Source: Rhizobacter sp. (lineage in GTDB: Bacteria; Pseudomonadota; Gammaproteobacteria; Burkholderiales; Burkholderiaceae_C). From it: a stretch of 48,180 nucleotides of DNA. The stretch covers positions 1 through 48,180 of the forward strand of contig JAMLIM010000022.1 of assembly GCA_023954175.1 (NCBI GenBank). The letters are read 5' to 3'. Under the pieces are notes generated by a model, which was not told where the DNA came from, ran no database searches, and worked only from the letters and a program-made list of their open reading frames with translations. Made by a program: the position numbers and the translations under genes. The first letter of the stretch is position 1; every line of letters begins with the position of its first letter. Of the stretch, positions 33,574-41,120 are shown in pieces.

Positions 33574-34574
33574 GGTGCCGTCCTCGGGGAGCGATCGCCC
33601 ATTCTAGGAGTGGCCCCGCGATCGGCGGGCGACAAGGGAATGGCCAGCGCCGCCGCCAGCGCATCGAACACGACGCCCAGTCGCGGCGTGCCGCGCAACT
33701 CGCGCTGCGCCGTGATCCACAGCGGCAGGCTGGGCAGGCCAACCTCAGGCAGCACCTTCACCAGATCGGGTTCACGCTGGGCGACGCATTGCAGCCCGAC
33801 ACCGATGCCAAGCCCGCCGACAACCGCCTGCCACGCCACGATCTGGTTGTCGCAGCGAATCGCGAAGAACTCGCGCGTCACCTCGAAACCGGCAGCCCGG
33901 AAGCCGCGCAGCATCTGGTCCGAGCGGTCGAGGCCGATCCAGTCGTGCTGGTCGAGCGTCGCGCGGGTCGGCTCGCCGCGCAGGGCGACATAGTCGCGCC
34001 GCGCGTAGAGGCCGAGCGGCAACTCGTCGAGCTTTCGCGCCACCAGCGCACTCTGCGCGGGCCGCACCATGCGCAGTGCGATGTCCGCCTCGCGCTCGAG
34101 CAGGTTCTCGAGCGTGTTGCTCGGCACGATTTCGATCTGGATTTCGGGATGCAGCTGCCGCAGCGCGCGCAGGGCGTCTGGCAGCAGATAGGCGCTGACG
34201 ACCTCGCTCGCCGTGACGCGCACCGTGCCGCGCAGCGACGTCGCCCGACCCGCCGCAGTGAGCGACCACTCTCTGGCATGAATGCGCATCTGCTCGGCCG
34301 GCAGACGCAACGCCTGCCCCGCCTCGGTCAACCGCACGCCGCGCCGGGAGCGCTCGAACAGCACGCTGCCTGTCTGTGCCTCGAGTGCCGTTACCTGGCG
34401 GCTCAGCGTCGGCTGGCTGCTGCCGAGCGCCTCGGCCGCGCGGCTGAGCGAGCCGCACTCCGCCACCGCCAGGAAGACGCGCAGCAGGGACCAGTCGGGC
34501 TCGGTAGACGCCAGAGAAGAGGCCCGAGAAGGCGTCCGGGAAGGCATCCGAGAAGGCGCGGTTTTGATATTCAC
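33570..34574 (-). CDS. LysR-family transcriptional regulator
   Basis: The 334-residue regulator has an N-terminal winged HTH: LRVFLAVAECGSLSRAAEALGSSQPTLSRQVTALE, cited here as AAEALGSSQPTLSRQV. An effector domain follows, with LRGTVRVTASEVVSAYLLP and VPSNTLENLLEREADIALRM. The start is taken as GTG at 34574; an ATG at 34547 would remove nine residues. A palindrome at 34576-34604 lies immediately upstream and between it and the divergent gene at 34666. This is the standard LysR layout, so it probably regulates both itself and that gene. Translation is coupled to tldD by ATGA. Confidence 0.9.
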   Translation of the reverse strand: MNIKTAPSRMPSRTPSRASSLASTEPDWSLLRVFLAVAECGSLSRAAEALGSSQPTLSRQVTALEAQTGSVLFERSRRGVRLTEAGQALRLPAEQMRIHAREWSLTAAGRATSLRGTVRVTASEVVSAYLLPDALRALRQLHPEIQIEIVPSNTLENLLEREADIALRMVRPAQSALVARKLDELPLGLYARRDYVALRGEPTRATLDQHDWIGLDRSDQMLRGFRAAGFEVTREFFAIRCDNQIVAWQAVVGGLGIGVGLQCVAQREPDLVKVLPEVGLPSLPLWITAQRELRGTPRLGVVFDALAAALAIPLSPADRGATPRMGDRSPRTAP

Positions 34575-34575
34575 A

Positions 34576-34604
34576 GATGAATGATAGCCATTCCATCATT
34601 CATC
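34576..34604. promoter_or_regulatory. LysR-type operator palindrome
   Basis: Perfect ten-base arms, GATGAATGAT (34576-34585) and ATCATTCATC (34595-34604), are separated by nine bases. They contain the T-N11-A pattern of LysR sites. The site lies two bases from the regulator start and 62 bases before the divergent gene. Confidence 0.82.
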
Positions 34605-34665
34605 TTCCGCTGGAGGATGCGGAGGCCAACAATGCCGACATGTTCACTCGATCCCGGAGTCTCCA

Positions 34666-35628
34666 ATGCCCTCCACGGTCCTGATCCTGGGCGCCGCCGG
34701 TCACATCGGCCAGGCGCTGTCGATGGCTTTCGCCGACGCCGGCTGGCGCGTGCTCGCGCAGGCTCGCAAACCGCTGCCGGACCGGATCTCGGCGCGGCCC
34801 GGCATCCACGCGTTGCGCTGCGACGCGCTGGACGGCGCCGCGCTGGCTTCGGCGGCGCGCGAGGCGGACGTCGTCATCCACGCCCTGAACCCGCCCTACA
34901 CGGAGTGGGACCGGCTGGCCCTGCCACTGATGGATGCGGCCATCGCCGCCGCCCAGGTCAACCACGCGCTGCTGATGCTGCCGGGCAACGTCTACAACTT
35001 CGGTCGCGAACTGCCGCCGGTGCTGACGCCCGCGACGCCGGAGCGCGGCGACACGCCCAAGGCGCGCATCCGCATCGAGGCCGAAGCGCGCATGGCCGCC
35101 GCGACGGGCATCGACAGCGTCGTCATCCGGGCCGGCGACTTCTTCGGTGGCGGGCAGGGCGGCACCTGGTTCGATCTGGCCCTGGCGTCGAAGATCGGCG
35201 CCGGTCGCTTCGTCTATCCCGGCCCGACGGACGTCGAGCATGCCTGGGCCTACCTGCCCGACCTTGCGCGCAGCTTCGTGAAAGTCGCCGACCAGCGTGC
35301 GCAGCTCCAAGGCCACCACCGTTTTCACTTCGCCGGCCATGCCGCCAGCGGCGACGACATGCGCAGTGCGCTCGAAGCGGTGGCGGATCGCGCCCTGCGC
35401 GTGGCCGGCCTGCCATGGTGGTTGATGCGGCTCGGCGCACCGTTCGTGCCGATGTGGCGCGAACTGCTCGCGATGCGCTACCTGTGGCAACGGCCGCACC
35501 GCCTAGAGGACGCGGCCCTGCGCGAACTCATCGGCAGCGTGCCGAACACAGCGCTCCCACAGGCGGTGGCGGAGGCGTTGGTCGACGGCGGGTTGCTGGC
35601 CAAGGCGACGCAGCCGGTCCCCGCCTGA
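34666..35628 (+). CDS. NAD(P)-binding epimerase/dehydratase-like protein (atypical SDR)
   Basis: The 320-residue protein has a Rossmann start STVLILGAAGHIGQALSMAF, then VIHALNPPYTEWDRLA and MLPGNVYNFG. It has RIRIEAEARM and SVVIRAGDFFGGG; the classical YxxxK is absent, as in atypical or NmrA-like members. It may be a reductase or redox sensor. It is divergent from the LysR gene over a clear operator, so it is the likely regulated target. Function is unknown beyond the fold. Confidence 0.8.
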   Translation: MPSTVLILGAAGHIGQALSMAFADAGWRVLAQARKPLPDRISARPGIHALRCDALDGAALASAAREADVVIHALNPPYTEWDRLALPLMDAAIAAAQVNHALLMLPGNVYNFGRELPPVLTPATPERGDTPKARIRIEAEARMAAATGIDSVVIRAGDFFGGGQGGTWFDLALASKIGAGRFVYPGPTDVEHAWAYLPDLARSFVKVADQRAQLQGHHRFHFAGHAASGDDMRSALEAVADRALRVAGLPWWLMRLGAPFVPMWRELLAMRYLWQRPHRLEDAALRELIGSVPNTALPQAVAEALVDGGLLAKATQPVPA

Positions 35629-35630
35629 CT

Positions 35631-36551
35631 TCAGGGCGAGGTGGCGTTGTCGCCGGCGGCCTTCAGCGCCAGCGCACGTTCATACAACGCGTTGCGCGGC
35701 GCGGCGGTCAGCCGCACGGCGAGCGCAACCGCCTGCTTGAGCGGCAGTGCCTCGAGCAGCACGCGCAGCGTCGCGTCGTGCGCATCCGCCCCGGCTGCGG
35801 CCTTCGCCTCGGGCGCATGAACGACGAGCACGAACTCGCCGCGCACCCGGTTGGCGTCTTCCGCGAGCCAGCCGGTGAGCGCTGACGCGTCGAGCGTGAC
35901 GACCGTCTCGAACTGCTTCGTCAGTTCGCGGCACAGCGTGACGCGGCGCGCAGGCGCGGCCTCTCCGAGCGCCCGGCACAGGGACTCGATGCGGTGCGGC
36001 GCCTCGAACAGGATCTGGGCGTCGGCTTGCGCCAGCAGCGCTGCCAGCGCGCGGCCCCGTTCGCCCGCAGTCGTGGGCAGGAAGCCGGCAAAGCGAAACG
36101 ACGACGCTGTCGCGTCGCCGGCGACGCTGAGCGCTGCCAGCGCGGCGCTCGGGCCGGGAATCGGCAGCACGCGGTGGCCGGCCTCACGCACCGCGGCGAC
36201 CAGGGCGGCGCCCGGGTCGCTCAAGCCGGGTGTGCCGGCGTCGCTGACGTAGGCGACGCGCTCGCCGCCGGCAAGCCGTGCGAGCACGGCCGGCGCCGCT
36301 TCGCGCTCGTTGTGCTGGTGAATCGCGACGAGCGGCTTGTCCAGGCCCAGGTGGCGCAGCAGCGGCGCGCTGTGGCGCGTGTCCTCGCAGGCGACGGCAT
36401 CGACGATCGAGAGGACATGGATCGCACGCAGGCTGAGGTCGGCGAGATTGCCGATCGGCGTCGCGACGACATAGAGCGCCGCTGCGGGATACTGCTGCGC
36501 GCCGGCCGCGTCGGCCGCCGCGCGCAGCAGCAAAGAGGCATCGATGGTCAC
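35631..36551 (-). CDS. rsmI: 16S rRNA (cytidine(1402)-2'-O)-methyltransferase
   Basis: The 306-residue enzyme methylates the 2'-O of C1402 in 16S rRNA. Family marks are LYVVATPIGNLADLSLRA, EDTRHSAPLLRHLG, HQHNER, VAYVSDAGTPGLSDPGAALV, PIPGPSAALAALSVAG, and FLPTTAGERG. GTG at 36551 is chosen because the family starts about 25 residues before LYVVATPIG. Its start overlaps the divergent yraN start by eight bases, so each promoter must lie inside the other gene. A TTG six codons later would avoid the overlap. Confidence 0.92.
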   Translation of the reverse strand: MTIDASLLLRAAADAAGAQQYPAAALYVVATPIGNLADLSLRAIHVLSIVDAVACEDTRHSAPLLRHLGLDKPLVAIHQHNEREAAPAVLARLAGGERVAYVSDAGTPGLSDPGAALVAAVREAGHRVLPIPGPSAALAALSVAGDATASSFRFAGFLPTTAGERGRALAALLAQADAQILFEAPHRIESLCRALGEAAPARRVTLCRELTKQFETVVTLDASALTGWLAEDANRVRGEFVLVVHAPEAKAAAGADAHDATLRVLLEALPLKQAVALAVRLTAAPRNALYERALALKAAGDNATSP

Positions 36552-36912
36552 GACGAAGCGCCAGGGAGATGAAGCCGAGGCCCGCGCACTCGCGCATCTG
36601 CTTGCGCACGGGCTCCAACTCGTGGAACGCAATTATCGGGTCGCGCGCGGGCCGAACCGGCGTGGCGGCGAAATCGACCTCATCGTGCGCGAACGCGACG
36701 GCACGCTCGTTTTTGTGGAAGTGCGGCGCCGCACGAGCGCGTCGCATGGCGGTGCAGCCGCAAGCGTGGGTGCGGCCAAGCAGCGCAGCCTGGTGCTCGC
36801 CGCGCAGCACTACCTGATGCGCTTCACGGCGTTGCCGGCGTGCCGGTTCGATGTCGTCGCGATCGACGGTGACCAGATCACCTGGCTGCGCGGGGCTTTC
36901 GACGCGGGCTGA
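36544..36912 (+). CDS. yraN: YraN/UPF0102 family protein
   Basis: The 122-residue protein has the nuclease-like fold of UPF0102. It starts RQGDEAEARALAHLLAHGLQ, then has VERNYRVARGPNRRGGEIDLIV and LVFVEVRRRTSASHGG. The GGEIDL and FVEVR residues are at the proposed catalytic positions. Its biochemical role is not settled. Adjacent rsmI and the downstream SIS and BON genes reproduce the E. coli rsmI-yraN-diaA-dolP order, without lpoA. Confidence 0.88.
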   Translation: MVTTKRQGDEAEARALAHLLAHGLQLVERNYRVARGPNRRGGEIDLIVRERDGTLVFVEVRRRTSASHGGAAASVGAAKQRSLVLAAQHYLMRFTALPACRFDVVAIDGDQITWLRGAFDAG

Positions 36913-36980
36913 AGGTCGAGGTCCGACGTCGCCCGAGCTGCGTGCGCCGCGGGCCTTCGAGAGTCGACCGTCGGAAACGA

Positions 36981-37004
36981 CGAAGCGCCCCGTGGGGCGC
37001 TTCG
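36981..37004. terminator. Bidirectional hairpin terminator between yraN and the YSC84 gene
   Basis: Arms of 11 bases (CGAAGCGCCCC and GGGGCGCTTCG) meet around a two-base loop between convergent genes. No strong T-run follows, so efficiency is uncertain. Confidence 0.65.
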
Positions 37005-37037
37005 CTGCGATCAGCCCGCCGAGCGGGCCGCGCGATA

Positions 37038-37598
37038 TCAGTTCAGGTCGGCGTCTTTCCAGGCCTTGGAGCCGCCGATGGCGATGCCGGCTTCGATGCC
37101 GTTCTTCGTCAGCGTGAACATGTCGATGTCGTTCATGACGCTCGAACCGACGGTGCCGCCGGCCGACTTGTTGTCCGCACCCGCCGCTGCGCCGGCCGCG
37201 CCGCTTGCGCCCCAGCCGTTGGCGATGAACGAGTTCATGGCCTTCTCGGTCTTGAAGACGAGCAGCAGGTCGTTCTGCGTTGCGCCGAGCTGGAAGCCGG
37301 CGCTCGCGCCGCCGATCGACATGTAGGTGACCTTCTTGGTCTTGTTGTCGTGCACCACGCCGGCGCCGCCGGAGCCGCCGACGATGAAGCTCAGACCGTA
37401 GGTCGTGAACACCGCATAGCCGGGCGCCTTGGCCGTGGCGGCCTTGAGCTCGGGCTTGGTCGTGTAGAACTTCTCGAGCGCGGCGTTCGTGTTCTTCATG
37501 ATTTCGGCCTGCTTGGCGGCCTTGTCCGCGGCAAACGCACTGCCGGCGGCGAACGACAGCATCAACGCGCCGATGCCGAGTATTTTGTGGAACTTCAT
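37038..37598 (-). CDS. YSC84-related (SYLF lipid-binding) secreted protein
   Basis: The 186-residue protein has a signal peptide (ILGIGALMLSFAAGSAFA, cleavage after AFA). The SYLF-type domain shows YAVFTTYGLSFIVGGSGGAG, VTYMSIGGASAGFQLGA and FKTEKAMNSFIANGW, then IEAGIAIGGSKAWK. It is a small periplasmic protein, possibly lipid-binding. It runs against its neighbours and separates yraN from the SIS/BON pair. No partner gene is obvious. Confidence 0.88.
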   Translation of the reverse strand: MKFHKILGIGALMLSFAAGSAFAADKAAKQAEIMKNTNAALEKFYTTKPELKAATAKAPGYAVFTTYGLSFIVGGSGGAGVVHDNKTKKVTYMSIGGASAGFQLGATQNDLLLVFKTEKAMNSFIANGWGASGAAGAAAGADNKSAGGTVGSSVMNDIDMFTLTKNGIEAGIAIGGSKAWKDADLN

Positions 37599-37862
37599 CG
37601 AATCACTCCTGAGGATGTGCTTTCATGCACGGGTTGAAGGTCTTGGCACTTGACTCACGGCGGTACGTCAAAGGGCAATCAGCGGCTCGTAATCCATCCG
37701 TCGCGCCCAATGCGACCTCCCCGCGCCTTGCGGCTGGAACGGGGCGAACGCAACAACGCGGAGGGATTGCATTGCGACTTTCGTGCCCGGACGTGAGCGC
37801 TCATACTGCGCGCGGGAGATTAGCCGGACGTTAAACGTTGCACTTCGAACGGGGGAGACACC

Positions 37863-38651
37863 ATGAGTCAACGCAAGACCGCTATTGTGACAGGATCGGC
37901 CACCGGCGTCGGTGCCGCCAGCGCACTGCTGCTGGCGCAGCGCGGCTACGACGTGCTGATCAACTATTCGCGCAGCGAGGCCGAGGCCCAAGCCGCGGCG
38001 CAGGCCTGTCGCGAAGCCGGTGCCGATGCGCTGATCGTGCGCGCCGACGTGAGCGATGACGCCGCGTGCCGCGCGATGGTGCGCGCCGCCGTCGACCGCT
38101 GGGGCCGCGTCGACGCGCTCGTCAACAACGCAGGCATCACCTCGTTCGCCGGCGCCGCCAACTGGGACGCGGTGGACGCCGCGACGTTCCAGCGCATCCT
38201 CGGCGTCAACACGCTCGGCATGTTCCAGATGGTGCGCGCCTGCACGCCGCATCTGAAGGCTTCGGGCGCGGGCTGCATCGTCAACGTGTCGTCGATCGCC
38301 GGGACGCTCGGCATCGGCTCGTCGGTGCCCTACATCGCGTCCAAGGGCGCCGTCAATGCGCTGACGCTCTACCTCGCGCGCGCGCTCGCACCCGAGATCC
38401 GCGTCAACGCGGTCTGCCCGGGGCTGATCACCTCGCGCTGGTTCAGCGACGGCATTGGCGAGGAGGGCTACGCAAAGCTGAAGGCGAACTACGAACAGAC
38501 GACCCCGCTCGGCCGCGCCTGCACGCCCGAAGACGTGGCCGAGTCGGTCGTCTGGCTGGTGGACGGCGCACGCACGACGACCGGCGAGCTGCTGCAGCTC
38601 GATGCCGGCATCCATCTCGGCGGCCGGGTGACGGTGCCGGGGCGGGGCTGA
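37863..38651 (+). CDS. SDR family oxidoreductase (3-oxoacyl-ACP reductase-like)
   Basis: The 262-residue classical SDR starts KTAIVTGSATGVGAASALLL (TGxxxGxG), has LVNNAGITSF, the catalytic Ser in NVSSIAG, and YIASK (YxxxK). The C-terminal RVNAVCPGLITSRW and GELLQLDAGIHL fit FabG-like reductases. The substrate is unknown. GGGGGA lies upstream of the ATG at 37863. It sits between YSC84 and the SIS gene, interrupting a conserved cluster. Confidence 0.9.
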   Translation: MSQRKTAIVTGSATGVGAASALLLAQRGYDVLINYSRSEAEAQAAAQACREAGADALIVRADVSDDAACRAMVRAAVDRWGRVDALVNNAGITSFAGAANWDAVDAATFQRILGVNTLGMFQMVRACTPHLKASGAGCIVNVSSIAGTLGIGSSVPYIASKGAVNALTLYLARALAPEIRVNAVCPGLITSRWFSDGIGEEGYAKLKANYEQTTPLGRACTPEDVAESVVWLVDGARTTTGELLQLDAGIHLGGRVTVPGRG

Positions 38652-38677
38652 GCCGCAGTCCCAGCGCACGAGGCGAC

Positions 38678-38704
38678 AGACGACAGGCGATAGACGACAG
38701 GCGA
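38678..38704. repeat. Short tandem repeat
   Basis: AGACGACAGGCGA occurs twice (38678-38690, 38692-38704) with one base between, preceded by a partial copy (AGGCGAC). It lies between the SDR and SIS genes. Replication slippage is the simplest cause; no function is evident. Confidence 0.6.
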
Positions 38705-38750
38705 GCGGCGGAACCTCGCGCGCGAAAGCCGTGTCTTATCATGCGTGCCC

Positions 38751-39347
38751 ATGCTCGAGCAACGCATCCAACAGCAATTCTTCGACAGCGCCGATCTCAA
38801 GTACGCCGCTGCCGAATTGCTGGCCCGGCCGATTGCCAATGCGGTGCAGGCGCTCGTCGGCTGCATCACCGCCGGGGGCAAGGTGCTCGTCTGCGGCAAC
38901 GGCGGTTCGGCGGGGGATGCCCAGCATTTCGCGGCCGAATTCGTCGGCCGCTTCGAGCGCGAGCGCCCGGGACTGGCGGCGGTCGCGCTGACGACCGACA
39001 CCTCGATCCTGACCGCGATCGGCAACGACTACGATTTCAATTCGATCTTCTCCAAGCAGGTGCAGGCCCTCGGCGCGCCCGGCGACGTGCTGCTCGCGAT
39101 CACGACCAGCGGCAACTCGGGCAACGTGCTGGCCGCGGTCGACGCGGCGCACGCGCGGGACATGACGGTCGTCGCGCTCACCGGGCGCGATGGCGGCCGC
39201 ATGCGCGAGGCGCTCGGCGAGACCGACGTGCACGTCTGCGTGCCGCACGAACGCACGGCGCGCATCCAGGAAGTGCACCTGCTCGTCATTCACTGCCTTT
39301 GCGACGCGGTCGATCTGCTGTTGCTCGGCGAACAGGACAACTCATGA
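38751..39347 (+). CDS. SIS-domain protein, DiaA/phosphoheptose isomerase type
   Basis: The 198-residue sugar-isomerase-fold protein has VLVCGNGGSAGDAQHFAAEF, ITTSGNSGNVLAA and ARIQEVHLLVIHCLCD. Residues matching the GmhA catalytic Glu (in HFAAEF) and His (in VIHCL) are present, unlike in E. coli DiaA. Gene order with yraN and a BON lipoprotein matches diaA, while the residues allow phosphoheptose isomerase activity. So it may act in replication initiation, heptose synthesis, or both. The ATG at 38751 is used; a GTG two codons upstream is possible. It overlaps the next gene by ATGA. Confidence 0.87.
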   Translation: MLEQRIQQQFFDSADLKYAAAELLARPIANAVQALVGCITAGGKVLVCGNGGSAGDAQHFAAEFVGRFERERPGLAAVALTTDTSILTAIGNDYDFNSIFSKQVQALGAPGDVLLAITTSGNSGNVLAAVDAAHARDMTVVALTGRDGGRMREALGETDVHVCVPHERTARIQEVHLLVIHCLCDAVDLLLLGEQDNS

Positions 39348-40096
39348 CCTTCAAAGCCCCTTCACTCCGCCTGACCGCACTGTGTGCGGCGCTCGCGGCG
39401 TCCGCCTGGCTCGCCGGCTGCGCGCCCCTCGTCGTCGGCGGCGCGTTTGCCGCGACGACGATGATGGCGACGGACCGGCGCACCGCCGGCACCCAGATCG
39501 ACGATCAGTCCAACGAGTTGAAGGTGAGCAGCGCGATCAACGGCGCGATCGGCGATCGCGGCCACGTCAACGTGACGAGCTACAACCGCGTCGTCCTGTT
39601 GACCGGCGAGGTGCCGACCGCGGCCGACAAGGCCGCCGTGACGAAGGCGGCGACCCAGATCCCGACCGTGCGTTCGCTGGTCGACGACGTCGCCGTGATG
39701 CCCAACAGCTCGATGAGCACGCGCTCGAACGACACCATCATCACCGGCAAGGTCAAGGCGGCATTCGTCGACGGCAAGACCACCTTCAACGCCGTCAAGG
39801 TCGTGACCGAGCGCGGCGTCGTCTACCTGATGGGCATCGTCACCGAGCCGGAGGCGAATCGCGCCGTCGAGCTCGCCCGCACGGTCGGCGGGGTCGTGAA
39901 GGTCGTGCGCGTGTTCCAGATCATCACGCAGGCCGAGCTCGATGCGATCGAGTTCAAGGCCAGCTCGCCCGCGGGCGCGGCGAGTGCGCCGGCAGCGTCC
40001 GGTGCACCGGCGCCCGCGCCGGCCCCGGCGCCAGCCCCGGCCGCGCCGGCGGCAACCAGCGCGCCGGCGGCGTCGACATCGCCCGTCAAGCCCTGA
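39344..40096 (+). CDS. BON-domain lipoprotein (DolP/YraP-like)
   Basis: The 250-residue protein has a lipoprotein signal (ASAWLAGCAP) and two BON domains at about residues 45-115 and 122-195, with VNVTSYNRVVLLTGEVPT and VVYLMGIVTEPEANRAVELA. A low-complexity Ala-Pro tail (about residues 205-250) extends beyond the usual DolP length. It probably binds anionic lipid at the outer membrane and supports envelope integrity. It is translationally coupled to the SIS gene. The order matches diaA-dolP. Confidence 0.9.
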   Translation: MTFKAPSLRLTALCAALAASAWLAGCAPLVVGGAFAATTMMATDRRTAGTQIDDQSNELKVSSAINGAIGDRGHVNVTSYNRVVLLTGEVPTAADKAAVTKAATQIPTVRSLVDDVAVMPNSSMSTRSNDTIITGKVKAAFVDGKTTFNAVKVVTERGVVYLMGIVTEPEANRAVELARTVGGVVKVVRVFQIITQAELDAIEFKASSPAGAASAPAASGAPAPAPAPAPAPAAPAATSAPAASTSPVKP

Positions 40097-40133
40097 TCCC
40101 GACTTGAGCGCGCCCTGATTGCGCCCCGCGCGT

Positions 40134-41039
40134 TCAGCGCAGCCGCGTGATCAGGCTCGAGGTGTCCCAGCGCCGCCCGCCCGCGGCCTGCACGTCGGCA
40201 TAGAACTGATCGACGAGCGCGACGACCGGCAGGCGCGCGCCGTTGCGCCGCGCCTCCGCGAGCGCGAGCGACAAGTCCTTGCGCATCCAGTCGACCGCGA
40301 AGCCGAAGTCGAAGCGGCCTTCGATCATCGTCGGTCCGCGCTGTTCGAGCTGCCAGCTCTGCGCCGCGCCCTTGCCGATCACGCCGAGCACCTCGGTCAT
40401 GTCGAGCCCGGCGCGCTCGCCGAAGGCGATCGCCTCCGACAGGCCCTGCACGAGCCCGGCGATCGCGATCTGGTTCACCATCTTCGCAAGCTGCCCGGCG
40501 CCGCTCGCGCCGAGCAGCGTCACCGCCTTGGCGAACGCGAGCGCGACCGGGCGCACGCGCTCGAAGGCCGCGGCGTCGCCGCCGCACATCACCGTCAGCG
40601 CGCCGTTGACGGCGCCGATCTCGCCGCCCGAGACAGGGGCGTCGATGAACTCGAAACCGCGTTCGCGCGCCGCCGCGCTCATTTCGCGCGCGATGTCGGC
40701 CGACGCCGTCGTATGGTCGATGAAGACGCTGCCCGGCTTCATCGCATGAAAGGCGCCGTGCGGGCCGGTCGTCACCGCGCGCAGGTCGTCGTCGTTGCCG
40801 ACGCAGGCGAAGACGAATTCGGCGTCCGCACCGGCATTCGAAACCGCGGCCTCGGGGGTCGCCGCGTGCGCGCCGCCGTTCTCGGCAACCCACGCTTCGG
40901 CCTTCGACGAGGTGCGGTTGTAGACCGTCACCCGATGCCCGGCGCGCGCGAGGTGGCGCGCCATCGGCGCGCCCATCACGCCCAGGCCGAGGAAGGCGAC
41001 GCTGCGCGCCGGGATGGTTTCGTAGGTCCTGTCGTTCAT
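40134..41039 (-). CDS. 3-hydroxyisobutyrate dehydrogenase family oxidoreductase
   Basis: The 301-residue NAD(P) enzyme begins SVAFLGLGVMGAPMARHLARAGH, with the family substrate-binding motif FIDAPVSGGEIGA and the catalytic Lys region GQLAKMVNQIAIAGL. GCAGDEL-type ends are replaced by DWMRKDLSLALAEA, which fits the family's C-terminal helix. It probably oxidises a beta-hydroxy acid or reduces a semialdehyde. Specificity among 3-hydroxyisobutyrate, tartronate semialdehyde and glyoxylate reductase is open. A terminator separates it from pilU upstream. Confidence 0.88.
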   Translation of the reverse strand: MNDRTYETIPARSVAFLGLGVMGAPMARHLARAGHRVTVYNRTSSKAEAWVAENGGAHAATPEAAVSNAGADAEFVFACVGNDDDLRAVTTGPHGAFHAMKPGSVFIDHTTASADIAREMSAAARERGFEFIDAPVSGGEIGAVNGALTVMCGGDAAAFERVRPVALAFAKAVTLLGASGAGQLAKMVNQIAIAGLVQGLSEAIAFGERAGLDMTEVLGVIGKGAAQSWQLEQRGPTMIEGRFDFGFAVDWMRKDLSLALAEARRNGARLPVVALVDQFYADVQAAGGRRWDTSSLITRLR

Positions 41040-41060
41040 GGTCTGCGTGGGGAATGAAAA

Positions 41061-41084
41061 AGGCGGCCCCGACAGAGGCCGCCT
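41061..41084 (-). terminator. Intrinsic terminator after pilU
   Basis: On the minus strand, arms AGGCGGCC and GGCCGCCT with an eight-base loop are followed by five T residues, 37 bases after the pilU stop. Confidence 0.85.
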
Positions 41085-41120
41085 CGTTGCAACGAAGCGT
41101 CGTGACGCCGAAGCGCCCGA

